From contig NZ_CP022657.1 in NCBI RefSeq assembly GCF_002243515.1, forward strand, positions 154,001 to 218,000: DNA of 64,000 nucleotides, in the 5' to 3' direction. The position numbers and the translations under genes are program-made. Numbering within the stretch: the first letter of the stretch is position 1; every line of letters begins with the position of its first letter. Of this stretch, positions 53,875-63,574 are shown in pieces. The notes below the pieces were generated by a model. That model saw nothing but the letters and a program-made list of their open reading frames with translations, searched no databases and had not been told where the DNA came from. This stretch comes from Tumebacillus algifaecis (GTDB lineage: Bacteria > Bacillota > Bacilli > Tumebacillales > Tumebacillaceae).

Positions 53875-56800
53875 ATGCAACTTGTTTCTTTGTTCAAACA
53901 AGTCAAAAAGTTAGTTAGCATTTTTCTGATTGGGTTACTTCTGTTTACCTCAAGTGGAATCACCAAGATCGGTGACATGGCCCATGCTGCTGGGCCGTGG
54001 AGTGACCATACGTTGGCTGGTATAAGCTATGGAGGGACACTTCCAGAGGTAGCATTTGGGAATGGCACGTGGTTAACTCAAGGGAGCAATTTATTAGGAA
54101 GATCAACGGATGCAATAAACTGGCAAAAAATCACTGGCCTATCATGCGAAGCCCGCGAGTTAAAGTATGTCGGAACGAAGTGGGTTGCGGTTTGTGACGG
54201 TGGTGATGTCTCCACTTCGGTAGATGGAAGCAGTTGGACTACTGCTGTTAAAGCTGGAACACAAAATTTGGTGGCGATTGCAAGCAAAGGGACCCAAATT
54301 GTTGTAGCTGGTTATGGTGGTGCGATCTATACTTCCATAGGTGGGGCATCATGGGATAACCATAGTTTGGCAGACTCTAATGTGGTTCTCCTCGACATTG
54401 CAACGGATGGGACTAAGTATGTCGCCGTAGGAGCGGATCTTACCGCATTCAATGCGCGGGTCTACACATCATCGAACGGAACAGATTGGATTCCGGCTGC
54501 TGGACTACCTGCTGGCACCTTAGGATTGTTAAGTGTTGCTTTCGCGAAGGGCAAGTTTGTTGCGGTTGGTCTTGGTGGGACGATTCTGACTTCCACAGAT
54601 GGGGTCACCTGGGCACCTAGAAGTTTGCCGGGTGGTACGCCTACGCATAACTTGAGTAAGATCGCGTATGGTGGAGGGATGTTTGTCGCGGTTGGTGAAG
54701 GATCGTTGATCCTTTCCTCGAATGACGCGATTACATGGACACGGGACACAACTCAGGGTGCCGTCACGAATTTCAATTCTGTCGCATACGGTGGCGGTCG
54801 GTTCATCGCGAGCGGTGATCGTTCAATAATGAAGACATTGATCGCACCAGAGGAGGATTTATCCACTAACGCGAAGCTTAGCCAACTCACCGTGACGAAT
54901 GGCACACTGAACAAGCCGTTCGACTCAGATGATCCTGATTATGAGGTGTCGGTGCCGGAAGCGACGGGCAGCATTTCGATCAAGCCGACCCTGGATGATC
55001 TGAAAGCGACGATGAAGATCAACACGGCTGCGTGGACCAGTGGGGTCGAGTACCCGGTATCGCTGAACAAGGGTGAGACGAAGACGGTGGAGATTAAAGT
55101 GCAGGCGGAAGACCCGGTAGTTGCCCCGATCACCTACACGCTCACAGTGAAGCGTGCCGCTTCGAGCAACGCCGACTTGGACAGTTTGCAGGTGACGCCA
55201 CTGGGCAGTTTAGTCTTTAATCCGGCGACTACTTCGTATACGGTGAGCGTTCCGTATGGGACAACGAGCGTTTCAGTTACGGCGAAAGTGGCCGACTCGG
55301 GGGCGTCTCTGAAGATTAAGAACCAGACGGCCACCAGCGAAGTCGCTTTCCCCGTCACGTTGGATGCTGACGGATCGACCCCAATTCAGGTGGAAGTGAA
55401 GGCGGCAAACGGCAATGTGAAAACGTACACGATCACGGTGAATGAGGCTGCTCCGTCAACTAATGCGTATCTGACCGGCATCAAAGTGGATGGAACTGCG
55501 TTGAGTGGTTTTGACAAAGAGCAGTTCACCTACACGAAGAACGTGCCGTATACGACAGAAAGCGTGACGGTGGAGGCGGCATTAGAAGACCTTACCGCGA
55601 CGCTGAAGTTGGATGGTAACGATTGGAACGGAGCGGTCACGAACGTACCGTTAACTGCAGGAGTTGTAAATGAGGTCAGGATCGTCGTTCTCGCTCAAGA
55701 CGGATCGACAGACAAAACGTACACCGTCAAAATCACCCGTGCAGCACCGTCAACCAATGCGTATCTGACCAGCATCAAAGTGGATGGAGCTGCGTTGAGC
55801 GGTTTTGACAAAGAGCAGTTCACCTACACGAAGAACGTGCCGTATACGACAGAAAGCGTGACGGTGGAGGCGGCATTAGAAGACCTTACCGCGACGCTGA
55901 AGTTGGACGGTAACGATTGGAACGGAGCGGTCACGAACGTACCGTTAACTGCAGGAGTTGTGAATGAGGTCAGGATCGTCGTTCTCGCTCAAGACGGATC
56001 GACAGACAAAACGTACACCGTCAAAATCACCCGTGCAGCACCGTCAACCAATGCGTATCTGACCAGCATCAAAGTGGATGGAGCTGCGTTGAGCGGTTTT
56101 GACAAAGAGCAGTTCACCTACACGAAGAACGTGCCGTATACGACAGAAAGCGTGACGGTGGAGGCGGCATTAGAAGACCTTACCGCGACGCTGAAGTTGG
56201 ACGGTAACGATTGGAACGGAGCGGTCACGAACGTACCGTTAACTGCAGGAGTTGTAAATGAGGTCAGGATCGTCGTTCTCGCTCAAGACGGATCGACAGA
56301 CAAAACGTACACCGTCAAAATCACCCGTGCAGCACCGTCAACCAATGCGTATCTGACCGGCATTAAAGTGGATGGAACTGCGTTGAGTGGTTTTGACAAA
56401 GAGCAGTTCACCTACACGAAGAACGTGCCGTATACGACAGAAAGCGTGACGGTAGAGGCGGCATTAGAAGACCTTACCGCGACGCTGAAGTTGGACGGTA
56501 ACGATTGGAACGGAGCGGTCACGAACGTACCGTTAACTGCAGGAGTTGTAAATGAGGTCAGGATCGTCGTTCTCGCTCAAGACGGATCGACAGACAAAAC
56601 GTACACCGTCAAAATCACCCGTGCAGCACCGTCAACCAATGCGTATCTGACCGGCATTAAAGTGGATGGAACTGCGTTGAGCGGTTTTGACAAAGAGCAG
56701 TTCACCTACACGAAGAACGTGCCGTATACGACAGAAAGCGTGACGGTGGAGGCGGCATTAGAAGACCTTACCGCGACGCTGAAGTTGGACGGTAACGATT

Positions 56801-59043
56801 GGAACGGAGCGGTCACGAACGTACCGTTAACTGCAGGAGTTGTGAATGAGGTCAGGATCGTCGTTCTCGCTCAAGACGGATCGACAGACAAAACGTACAC
56901 CGTCAAAATCACCCGTGCAGCACCGTCAACCAATGCGTATCTGACCGGCATTAAAGTGGATGGAACTGCGTTGAGCGGTTTTGACAAAGAGCAGTTCACC
57001 TACACGAAGAACGTGCCGTATACGACAGAAAGCGTGACGGTGGAGGCGGCATTAGAAGACCTTACCGCGACGCTGAAGTTGGACGGTAACGATTGGAACG
57101 GAGCGGTCACGAACGTACCGTTAACTGCAGGAGTTGTGAATGAGGTCAGGATCGACGTTCTCGCTCAAGACGGATCGACAGACAAAACGTACACCGTCAA
57201 AATCACCCGTGCAGCACCGTCAACCAATGCGTATCTGACCAGCATCAAAGTGGATGGAGCTGCGTTGAGCGGTTTTGACAAAGAGCAGTTCACCTACACG
57301 AAGAACGTGCCGTATACGACAGAAAGCGTGACGGTGGAGGCGGCATTAGAAGACCTTACCGCGACGCTGAAGTTGGACGGTAACGATTGGAACGGAGCGG
57401 TCACGAACGTACCGTTAACTGCAGGAGTTGTGAATGAGGTCAGGATCGTCGTTCTCGCTCAAGACGGATCGACAGACAAAACGTACACCGTCAATATCAC
57501 CCGTGCAGCGCCGTCAACCGATGCAAGTCTCAGCAACCTTGGAATCAGCACAGGAACGCTTACCCCTGGATTTTCTTCAGGCGAGTACAAATACACGTTG
57601 AGCGTACCTTATACGATCAACAGCATTGACGTTACACCGACTGTCAACGATCATACGGCGAACGTAAAGGTTGGCAGTAAGACGGTGATCAGTGGAAATG
57701 CTGAGCTGATCGCTCTCAATGTTGGAACTAACACGATTACTGTGTTAGTGACTGCGCAAGACAGCCACACAACCCTAACCTACACGATCATCGTGACGCG
57801 TGCGACTGCGCCTGTATCTCCGGTGGATGAAACGGTCAAAGGCACGCTGCAAGGCAACATCACCAAACTGATCGGCACTGACTTGACCCTTCGTGCAGAC
57901 ATCATCGGCGCGGACGGTAAGACACTTCATGCAGGCGTTGAGATCGATGCCAGCGGGAAATTTACGCTGACCAAGATCGATCCGGGCAGCTACCGCATGG
58001 TGCTGTATGTCATCGCTCCGGACGGCACGAAGCTGGCCGGACAGACGACAACGCTTACGGTGAACAGTTCAAAAGAAGCGACCGCCAGCGCGCAAGTGAT
58101 CGATCCATTTGGTGTGGTAACCGATTCGCGCACCGAGCAGGCGATTGAGGGCGTGAAAGTGACCGTCTACTGGGCGGACACCGCACTCAACAAGAGCTTG
58201 GGCAGAACGCCGGGCACGCAAGTGACCCTGCCGAAACTGCCAGCGATGGCCAACCAGAACCAAAATGGTCAGTTGACGTCCATAGTCGGTCAATTCGGCT
58301 GGATGCTGTTCCCTGAAGGCGACTATTACATCGTCGCCGAAAAAGACGGCTATGAAACGTACAACGGCCAAAGTGCCGTGTTCCACGTCGGGCAGAACGC
58401 TGTGAAGACGAACCTCACCCTCGAGGCGAAAGTGCTGGAAGAAGGCACGATCGAGCCGTACATCAACGGATACCCGGATGGAACGTTCAAGCCGAACAAG
58501 GGCATCACCCGCGGTGAATTGGCAGTGGTGTTGCTGAAAGTTTTGAAGATCAAAGCGGTGACGGCGACAGTTGCTTACAGCGATGTTGACAACAACAGCT
58601 GGTCGGCACAAGCGATCGCTGAAATCACCAAGCGCGGGCTGATGGTCGGGTATCCGGATGGCACGTTCCGTCCGAACCAAGAAGTCTCCCGTGCTGAAAT
58701 TGCCATCGTGCTTGGCAAAGTCAAACAACTCACCGCCGAGAAAGGCAGTGCTTCCTTCCATGACATCAATGGTCATTGGGCGAAAGACGCGATCCTCCTC
58801 GCTGCAAATGCTGGACTGATCAGCGGCTATGCGGACGGTTCTTATCGTCCGGCGCAAGCGCTGACTCGTGCGGAAGCGGTTGTGATCTTTAACAAGGTGC
58901 TCGGCTGGAACGAACTTCCTGTCGAGAAGCCGCAACGTTGGGCCGATGTGGCGCCGACTCATTGGGCGTACAAGGATATCATGCGCGCCTCCGTCAGCCA
59001 CACGTATCAAAAGTTGGGCAACGGTATGGTGATCTGGAAATAA
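53875..59043 (+). CDS. Surface protein with cadherin-like repeats and SLH anchor
   Basis: 1,722 residues after GGGAGG. Signal peptide (LVSIFLIGLLLFTSSG, cleavage near AHAAGP). Residues ~40-320 form repeated YTSxDGxxW / VAVGxxGTIL units, probably a BNR/sialidase-like beta-propeller. From ~325 come cadherin-like beta-sandwich domains (PF12733 type: LTxIxVDGTxLxGFD ... TYTVKITRA); residues 527-1212 are seven nearly identical 98-residue copies, flanked by diverged ones. Residues ~1300-1520 contain carboxypeptidase-regulatory-like folds (GKFTLTKIDPGSYRMVLYV). Three SLH domains end the protein (YPDGTFKPNKGITRGELAV; YPDGTFRPNQEVSRAEIAI; YADGSYRPAQALTRAEAVV), anchoring it to pyruvylated cell-wall polymer. 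Likely an adhesin or S-layer-associated stalk. Confidence 0.92.
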   Translation: MQLVSLFKQVKKLVSIFLIGLLLFTSSGITKIGDMAHAAGPWSDHTLAGISYGGTLPEVAFGNGTWLTQGSNLLGRSTDAINWQKITGLSCEARELKYVGTKWVAVCDGGDVSTSVDGSSWTTAVKAGTQNLVAIASKGTQIVVAGYGGAIYTSIGGASWDNHSLADSNVVLLDIATDGTKYVAVGADLTAFNARVYTSSNGTDWIPAAGLPAGTLGLLSVAFAKGKFVAVGLGGTILTSTDGVTWAPRSLPGGTPTHNLSKIAYGGGMFVAVGEGSLILSSNDAITWTRDTTQGAVTNFNSVAYGGGRFIASGDRSIMKTLIAPEEDLSTNAKLSQLTVTNGTLNKPFDSDDPDYEVSVPEATGSISIKPTLDDLKATMKINTAAWTSGVEYPVSLNKGETKTVEIKVQAEDPVVAPITYTLTVKRAASSNADLDSLQVTPLGSLVFNPATTSYTVSVPYGTTSVSVTAKVADSGASLKIKNQTATSEVAFPVTLDADGSTPIQVEVKAANGNVKTYTITVNEAAPSTNAYLTGIKVDGTALSGFDKEQFTYTKNVPYTTESVTVEAALEDLTATLKLDGNDWNGAVTNVPLTAGVVNEVRIVVLAQDGSTDKTYTVKITRAAPSTNAYLTSIKVDGAALSGFDKEQFTYTKNVPYTTESVTVEAALEDLTATLKLDGNDWNGAVTNVPLTAGVVNEVRIVVLAQDGSTDKTYTVKITRAAPSTNAYLTSIKVDGAALSGFDKEQFTYTKNVPYTTESVTVEAALEDLTATLKLDGNDWNGAVTNVPLTAGVVNEVRIVVLAQDGSTDKTYTVKITRAAPSTNAYLTGIKVDGTALSGFDKEQFTYTKNVPYTTESVTVEAALEDLTATLKLDGNDWNGAVTNVPLTAGVVNEVRIVVLAQDGSTDKTYTVKITRAAPSTNAYLTGIKVDGTALSGFDKEQFTYTKNVPYTTESVTVEAALEDLTATLKLDGNDWNGAVTNVPLTAGVVNEVRIVVLAQDGSTDKTYTVKITRAAPSTNAYLTGIKVDGTALSGFDKEQFTYTKNVPYTTESVTVEAALEDLTATLKLDGNDWNGAVTNVPLTAGVVNEVRIDVLAQDGSTDKTYTVKITRAAPSTNAYLTSIKVDGAALSGFDKEQFTYTKNVPYTTESVTVEAALEDLTATLKLDGNDWNGAVTNVPLTAGVVNEVRIVVLAQDGSTDKTYTVNITRAAPSTDASLSNLGISTGTLTPGFSSGEYKYTLSVPYTINSIDVTPTVNDHTANVKVGSKTVISGNAELIALNVGTNTITVLVTAQDSHTTLTYTIIVTRATAPVSPVDETVKGTLQGNITKLIGTDLTLRADIIGADGKTLHAGVEIDASGKFTLTKIDPGSYRMVLYVIAPDGTKLAGQTTTLTVNSSKEATASAQVIDPFGVVTDSRTEQAIEGVKVTVYWADTALNKSLGRTPGTQVTLPKLPAMANQNQNGQLTSIVGQFGWMLFPEGDYYIVAEKDGYETYNGQSAVFHVGQNAVKTNLTLEAKVLEEGTIEPYINGYPDGTFKPNKGITRGELAVVLLKVLKIKAVTATVAYSDVDNNSWSAQAIAEITKRGLMVGYPDGTFRPNQEVSRAEIAIVLGKVKQLTAEKGSASFHDINGHWAKDAILLAANAGLISGYADGSYRPAQALTRAEAVVIFNKVLGWNELPVEKPQRWADVAPTHWAYKDIMRASVSHTYQKLGNGMVIWK
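55453..57510 (+). repeat. Seven tandem 294-bp units within the surface-protein gene
   Basis: Units begin at 55453, 55747, 56041, 56335, 56629, 56923 and 57217. They differ at only a few positions: the first strand is either TGIKVDGTAL or TSIKVDGAAL, and unit 6 has RIDVLAQ instead of RIVVLAQ. Identity this high implies recent expansion or ongoing homogenisation. Confidence 0.97.
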
Positions 59044-59049
59044 CACACG

Positions 59050-59090
59050 GAGTCGGCGTCTGCTCATGCAGATGCCGACTCGTTTTATTT
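59050..59090 (+). terminator. Terminator after the surface-protein gene
   Basis: GAGTCGGCGTCTGC pairs with GCAGATGCCGACTC around TCAT (one G-T pair), followed by GTTTTATTT. Confidence 0.9.
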
Positions 59091-59125
59091 CTGCGTGCAG
59101 AACCGCGCGTTTCTCATTCTTGTAC

Positions 59126-59156
59126 TTGACCCTCACGCAACGTGAGGGAGTAAGAT
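59126..59156 (+). promoter_or_regulatory. MerR-type promoter/operator
   Basis: TTGACC, 19-base spacer, TAAGAT. The elongated spacer contains a perfect dyad CCCTCACG-CAA-CGTGAGGG, the geometry of promoters activated by MerR-family proteins. Implies autoregulation of the downstream gene. Confidence 0.85.
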
Positions 59157-59179
59157 CAGATCAACGGAGGTGATGAGGT

Positions 59180-59956
59180 GTGGCGTACAAGGTAAAGGAA
59201 GTCGCAGATCTGGTGGGTGTGAGTGTGCGGACGCTGCATCATTATGATGAAATCGGGCTGCTGACACCCAGTTCGGTCAGTGCGGCTGGGTATCGGTTGT
59301 ACAGCGATCGGGAGTTGGAACGATTGCAACAGATCTTGTTTTTCCGCGAGATCGGCTTTTCGTTGCAGGAGATCAAGGAGGTTCTGGACAGCCCAGATTT
59401 TGACCGCAAAAGCGCCTTGGCCGCCCACAAAGAGATCCTGCTGCAAAAGAAGAAGCGGCTGGAAGACATCATCGACACCGTCGAGAAAACGTTAGAATCG
59501 ATCGAAGGGGGATGCAAAATGAGCGACAAGGAAATGTTTGAAGGATTTGATACGACCCCGCTTGAGGAGCATAAGAAAAAATACTCCCAAGAAGCGCGGG
59601 AGAAGTACGGAGATGAAATGGTGGACGCCTCCGAAAAGCGCGTCGAGACGTACAGCCAAGCGGATTGGGAGAAGATCAATGCCCGCCAAACGGCGAACAT
59701 TGAGCAGATCGTCGCCAACATGGGCAACGGCCCGGCCGACCCTCTGGTGCAGGAAGCGATCGCCGACACGCGCCAAGCGATCTGCGACTATTACTATGAC
59801 TGCACGCCAGAAATCTTCCGCGGGCTAGGCGATCTGTATGTGATGGACGAACGCTTTACCGCCTATTATGAAGCATATGGAACGGGGCTTGCCGCATTCA
59901 TGCGTGAGGCGATCCATGTGTACTGTGACCGACTGGATGCAGAGGCAAACGCATAA
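59180..59956 (+). CDS. MerR-family regulator with TipAS drug-binding domain
   Basis: 258 residues from GTG 59180 behind GGAGGTGAT. N-terminal MerR winged helix: VKEVADLVGVSVRTLHHYDE, LTPSSVSAAGYRLYSD and ELERLQQILFFREIGFSLQEI; a coiled coil (~75-115); then a TipAS domain (~120-255) with ADWEKINARQTANIEQIV and YYYDCTPEIFRGLGDLYV. TipAL/Mta-type regulators bind thiopeptides or other drugs and activate resistance genes. No efflux gene is adjacent, so its target may lie elsewhere or be itself. Confidence 0.9.
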   Translation: MAYKVKEVADLVGVSVRTLHHYDEIGLLTPSSVSAAGYRLYSDRELERLQQILFFREIGFSLQEIKEVLDSPDFDRKSALAAHKEILLQKKKRLEDIIDTVEKTLESIEGGCKMSDKEMFEGFDTTPLEEHKKKYSQEAREKYGDEMVDASEKRVETYSQADWEKINARQTANIEQIVANMGNGPADPLVQEAIADTRQAICDYYYDCTPEIFRGLGDLYVMDERFTAYYEAYGTGLAAFMREAIHVYCDRLDAEANA

Positions 59957-60041
59957 GGCAGCGCTCGCCAAAACGATCTACCAGCGGCGAAGCGCAAAGC
60001 GACGACAGTAATCTCTGGCGACGAAGCTGGACGTGGTTCAC

Positions 60042-60085
60042 AAAAAAAGCCTTTCCCTAGATGAGCTGTAGGGGAAGGCTTTTTG
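60042..60085. terminator. Bidirectional terminator between convergent genes
   Basis: AAGCCTTTCCCTA pairs with TAGGGGAAGGCTT, with A and T tracts at the ends; lies between the MerR gene and the hydrolase. Confidence 0.85.
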
Positions 60086-60086
60086 C

Positions 60087-60908
60087 TTAGGTGAGGAACT
60101 TTTCAAACCACTGGAAAATCGCCTCGTCACGCTCCTGTTGCACATTTTGCAGAAAATGATCTCCATCTGGGTAGTAGATGTACTGGTGCGGGAGGCCGAG
60201 CGTTTGCAGGCGTTCGACGAGCTGTTCCGACTCGATCGGGTAGACGCGCCGGTCCTGTCCGCCATGTTGGATCAGGAGCGGGACCGTCAGCCGCTCTGGC
60301 CAATGGAGCGCGGATCGTGCACGGTAGGCGTCAGGATTGTCGGCAGGTTCGCCAAACAGGCCGCCGTACAACTGCTCAAGCGCGTGCGGCAAAGGTCGGC
60401 GGGCGAGGTCGGTCGGCGCTGCGACGACTGCTGCGGCAGTGAGGTTGAGCCCGTGGCCGATACTGAGGTAGGTCATCATGCCGCCGCGGGAATGTCCAAA
60501 CATCAACAGGCGGGTTGCGTCCGCTTCGGGCAGCGATTCGGCCAGCCAGGCGAGGGCAAAGAGGTCTTTGACATCACTGCCACCATATTCATCGCGACCT
60601 GCTCCGCCGGCGTTCCCGCGATATTGGGAAGCGAGCACCACATAGCCACGAGCCGCATAGTCGGCGATCCGCACGAGCGTGGCGTCGTTGATTTTGCTGA
60701 ACGAACGAAAACCGCCCCGGTTGTAGATCAGCACGGGAAAGCTGCGAGCAGTCGAAACGCTCGGTTTGGCGATGTATCCGATCACCTGTAAGTGGTCAAC
60801 GAGATAGGTGATCTTGGTGATCTCCACCCGGTCGTGAACTTCGGGATGGAGACTGATATGGACAGGCTGTGTTGAAACGATCGTGCCATCGGTGGATAAG
60901 CGCTGCAT
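60087..60908 (-). CDS. Alpha/beta hydrolase, S9/dienelactone-hydrolase-like
   Basis: 273 residues from ATG 60908 behind AAAGGAG. YNRGGFRSFSKIND, SQYRGNAGGAGRDEYGG, nucleophile elbow GHSRGGMM, acid and His in QHGGQDRRVYP and PDGDHFLQNV give a complete catalytic triad. The fold is that of the peptidase S9 C-terminal domain, lacking the propeller. Substrate unknown. Confidence 0.87.
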   Translation of the reverse strand: MQRLSTDGTIVSTQPVHISLHPEVHDRVEITKITYLVDHLQVIGYIAKPSVSTARSFPVLIYNRGGFRSFSKINDATLVRIADYAARGYVVLASQYRGNAGGAGRDEYGGSDVKDLFALAWLAESLPEADATRLLMFGHSRGGMMTYLSIGHGLNLTAAAVVAAPTDLARRPLPHALEQLYGGLFGEPADNPDAYRARSALHWPERLTVPLLIQHGGQDRRVYPIESEQLVERLQTLGLPHQYIYYPDGDHFLQNVQQERDEAIFQWFEKFLT

Positions 60909-61151
60909 GGGTGTTTCTCCTTTGGGCTTCTTTTCACCTTTCAGTGTAACACTTTTTGGCGGACCGGAGTCCAAGGTCGAGTTCACAGGAGAATACATTG
61001 CCGCTCTGCGCCGTGGCGATCATGCGTGACAACTGTCTGTCTTAAAGCAGGTATTCGCGGCTTTCGGTATGCTGCACGGTTTGGATGAAGCCACTTAGCA
61101 ACAGGGTGCCGAGCCCAGACGATCTCATGCAAGACGGGGCAGGCTCTATGC

Positions 61152-62057
61152 TTATTTCATCTGACATAGGATCTTGCAGACGTTTCGCTCCGCCTCGGCG
61201 CGCTTGGCTTCCGGCAGGCGATGCAACAGGAACAAGGCGGCGTAAGGCACTTTCAGGCAGTGCGGGTCGTCATACGTTTGGCTCCAGTATTCGGGAGCGA
61301 AGATCGAGGTGAAGGGCGGATCGACAATTTCGCTGTCCCCGATCAGCTCGATTGGAATGCGGCGGTTAAGTTGCATTTGGATGCGGTGGTTGCCAAGGCC
61401 TGCTTGTGTCAACTCCGAGTATCCGAGGCGAGCGTACTCGATCAAAGCTTGGGCGTGTGTCAGGCCGTGTTCGACTTCACCTGTAAAATGATAGCGTTTG
61501 CCGTCGATCGTCCGTCCTGGATAGATCTTGCTGCACTCGTCGAGCGAGCGTTCCACGAGGTCGGCGAAGCTCTGGTAGGGCGGGATGTCGGTGACTTGAT
61601 CGAGGGTAAAGGTGCTGTAATCGTCCAACCCCCAATAGCGAGCCCCTTTTCCTTCCGAAGATGCGATCAAGCAGTTATAAAAACCGTTCACGATGCTTGG
61701 CAGGAGCAGGTCTTGGCGTTCCAACAGCGCTTTCAGGGCGAGGAAACCGTACGCGTTCCCGTGACCGGAGTGGCTGAGACGGGCGGTGTTGGCTCGAAGA
61801 CCGTCGATCAACCGAGCAAGTAGTGCTGGGTCGGCCTGTTCGTTTTCATAGGGGACAAACAGGTCAGGATAGGTAGCGATAAAATGATCGACCATCTTTT
61901 CAATACCGATGCGCACATGTTTGGGCAGATCAAATTCGCGCGTCATAAAGTGAGCGGCCAGCACAGCGGCCCCATAGTGTCCGCCAAACCAACCAGGTTC
62001 TTCTCCGGTGCGCCCGAGCGCAGTCAAGCCGAGTTCAAGAGCATGTTCGTTCATCAT
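61152..62057 (-). CDS. Unrecognised cytoplasmic protein
   Basis: 301 residues from ATG 62057 behind GGAGGAGGTTGG. It is mostly alpha-helical by composition, with conserved-looking His/Gly segments: WFGGHYGAAVLAAHF, LSHSGHGNAYGFLALKALL and EHGLTHAQALIEYARLGY. No signal peptide or membrane segment. I do not recognise the family; the pattern could suit an alpha/alpha-barrel enzyme. The longer open frame upstream extends through a hairpin and is not used. Stands alone between convergent or divergent neighbours. Confidence 0.6.
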   Translation of the reverse strand: MMNEHALELGLTALGRTGEEPGWFGGHYGAAVLAAHFMTREFDLPKHVRIGIEKMVDHFIATYPDLFVPYENEQADPALLARLIDGLRANTARLSHSGHGNAYGFLALKALLERQDLLLPSIVNGFYNCLIASSEGKGARYWGLDDYSTFTLDQVTDIPPYQSFADLVERSLDECSKIYPGRTIDGKRYHFTGEVEHGLTHAQALIEYARLGYSELTQAGLGNHRIQMQLNRRIPIELIGDSEIVDPPFTSIFAPEYWSQTYDDPHCLKVPYAALFLLHRLPEAKRAEAERNVCKILCQMK

Positions 62058-62362
62058 GAAGACCAACCTCCTCCAATTTTTGTATATATACATTTTATTC
62101 TCTTTTGTATGTAAAGTAAACGATAAATTCCCATTTAGTAGAAAGTTAGGTATCATATAGGGGGAACTGGGTACCCCGCGATCGAGTAACCGAGGACTGG
62201 TGCAAAAGACAAAAGTCCTTGGGCGTGCCTGCTGGCACTCCCAAGGACTTGTCGGTTCCATCAAAAGAAATCTTGCACGCCCTGTACGAACAGGACAGCG
62301 CCGCTTCATGGTCTGCACATGACGGGCGGAGTAGACGAAGAGCGGGCAATTGTAGCTCTCCA
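62058..62362. other. Intergenic region with strong hairpin
   Basis: Contains the minus-strand terminator at 62204-62249 and the AT-rich promoter region of the 61152-62057 gene (about 62090-62150). No gene. Confidence 0.45.
62204..62249 (-). terminator. Terminator downstream of the small basic protein gene
   Basis: AAGTCCTTGGG pairs with CCCAAGGACTT, with an inner GTGCC/GGCAC stem; on the minus strand it is followed by TTGTCTTTTG. Confidence 0.75.
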
Positions 62363-62521
62363 CTATTTGCCGTCGAAAAGGCCGCCTTTTTTGTGCTGTT
62401 TGGTCACTTTGCGGTTGGAATCTGAGATGTTTTTCTGCGGGCGATGCTTGGCGTTTTGTCCTGTGTTGGCAAGTTTTTTGGCGTTGACAAGTTCGCGCAT
62501 CTTTTCAAGTTGATCGGTCAT
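62363..62521 (-). CDS. Small basic protein of unknown function
   Basis: 52 residues from ATG 62521 with GGAGG upstream. Starts MTDQLEKMRELVNAKKLANT and becomes Lys/Arg/His-rich and Gly-terminated (KVTKQHKKGGLFDGK). Composition suggests a nucleic-acid- or ribosome-associated peptide, but nothing specific can be said. Followed by a terminator 115 bases downstream. Confidence 0.6.
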   Translation of the reverse strand: MTDQLEKMRELVNAKKLANTGQNAKHRPQKNISDSNRKVTKQHKKGGLFDGK

Positions 62522-62779
62522 GTTCTTCCGAACCTCCATTTCTGTCTTTCCTGTTTCGGGTTGGGCTATAGCATTTCCTGCTTTTTCGTTGTGCAAAGAT
62601 GAGCGAGAATTGTAAAATAAAAGGAAATGGAAAGGGATGATATCACAGTTGGTGGTGGAGAACTCAGACGCTGATTTTGAACGTTGCCGAGCGGAAGTGA
62701 CTGCGCTACTTGATGAAATGGTATAATAAGTTGGCGCTTTTGAAAACACTACTTGAAAATGGCGTAGAGAGGGATCTGG

Positions 62780-63496
62780 ATGAGGATTAACAAATACATA
62801 AGCAGCACAGGTTTGTGTTCCCGTCGGGAAGCAGACAAGCTGATTGAAGAGCGTCGCGTCACGATTAACGGTGATGTGGCGGTGATGGGCAGTACGGTCG
62901 AGTATGAAGATGTGGTGCGCGTCGATGGCGAACAGATCGGCAGCGGCGGCGGTGAGCGGCGGAAGAGACGGAAGACAGTCTACATCATGCTGAACAAGCC
63001 GGTCGGCATCATCTCGACGACCGAGATGAAAGTGCAAGGGAACATCGTCGATTTTGTGAACCATCAGGATCGCGTGTTTCCGATCGGGCGGTTGGATAAG
63101 GACTCGGAAGGGTTGATTTTGCTCACCAATGACGGGGACATCGTCAACCGCATCCTGCGGGCTGAGAACAACCACGAGAAAGAGTATGTCGTGACCTTGA
63201 ACAAGCCGTACACGAAAGACTTCATGAAGTCGATGGCTTCTGGCGTGGACATTTTGGACACGACGACCAAGCCTGCAAAACTGTTCCCGGTGAGTGAGAA
63301 TACGTTTCGCATCATTTTGACGCAGGGGCTGAACCGACAGATTCGCCGGATGTGTGAGGCGCTTGGCTATCGGGTACGCACGCTGAAGCGGATTCGGGTG
63401 ATGAACATCCGCTTGGAAGGGCTGAAACTGGGCCATTGGCGCAATCTGACGCATAAGGAACTGAGTCAGTTGCTGGAGATGCTAGACGAGGAGTAA
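62780..63496 (+). CDS. rluF: 23S rRNA pseudouridine synthase, RluF-like
   Basis: 238 residues. S4 RNA-binding domain at the N-terminus (MRINKYISSTGLCSRREADK), linker rich in Arg/Lys, then the RsuA/RluF catalytic domain with LNKPVGIIST, catalytic Asp in PIGRLDKDSEGLILLTNDG (GRLD motif) and LTQGLNRQIRRMCEALGY, the last block being typical of RluF (modifies U2604 region of 23S rRNA). AGAGAGGG precedes the ATG. Confidence 0.9.
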   Translation: MRINKYISSTGLCSRREADKLIEERRVTINGDVAVMGSTVEYEDVVRVDGEQIGSGGGERRKRRKTVYIMLNKPVGIISTTEMKVQGNIVDFVNHQDRVFPIGRLDKDSEGLILLTNDGDIVNRILRAENNHEKEYVVTLNKPYTKDFMKSMASGVDILDTTTKPAKLFPVSENTFRIILTQGLNRQIRRMCEALGYRVRTLKRIRVMNIRLEGLKLGHWRNLTHKELSQLLEMLDEE

Positions 63497-63574
63497 GAGG
63501 GAAGTCGTGCGGCTTCCCTTGTTTTGCTGTGCTTTGTTAACACACGTTCATTAAGGGCTGGGAGTGGAGAAGCG

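Noticed and set aside
55453-57510. CRISPR or mobile-element repeat
   Set aside because: Repeats are in frame, 294 bp and encode protein domains.
58069-59136. 355-codon minus-strand ORF
   Set aside because: Antisense to the SLH-encoding 3' end and terminator of the surface-protein gene.
62204-62249. Riboswitch or leader of the 61152-62057 gene
   Set aside because: The hairpin with following T tract on the minus strand fits a simple terminator of the upstream small gene; no known aptamer signature.
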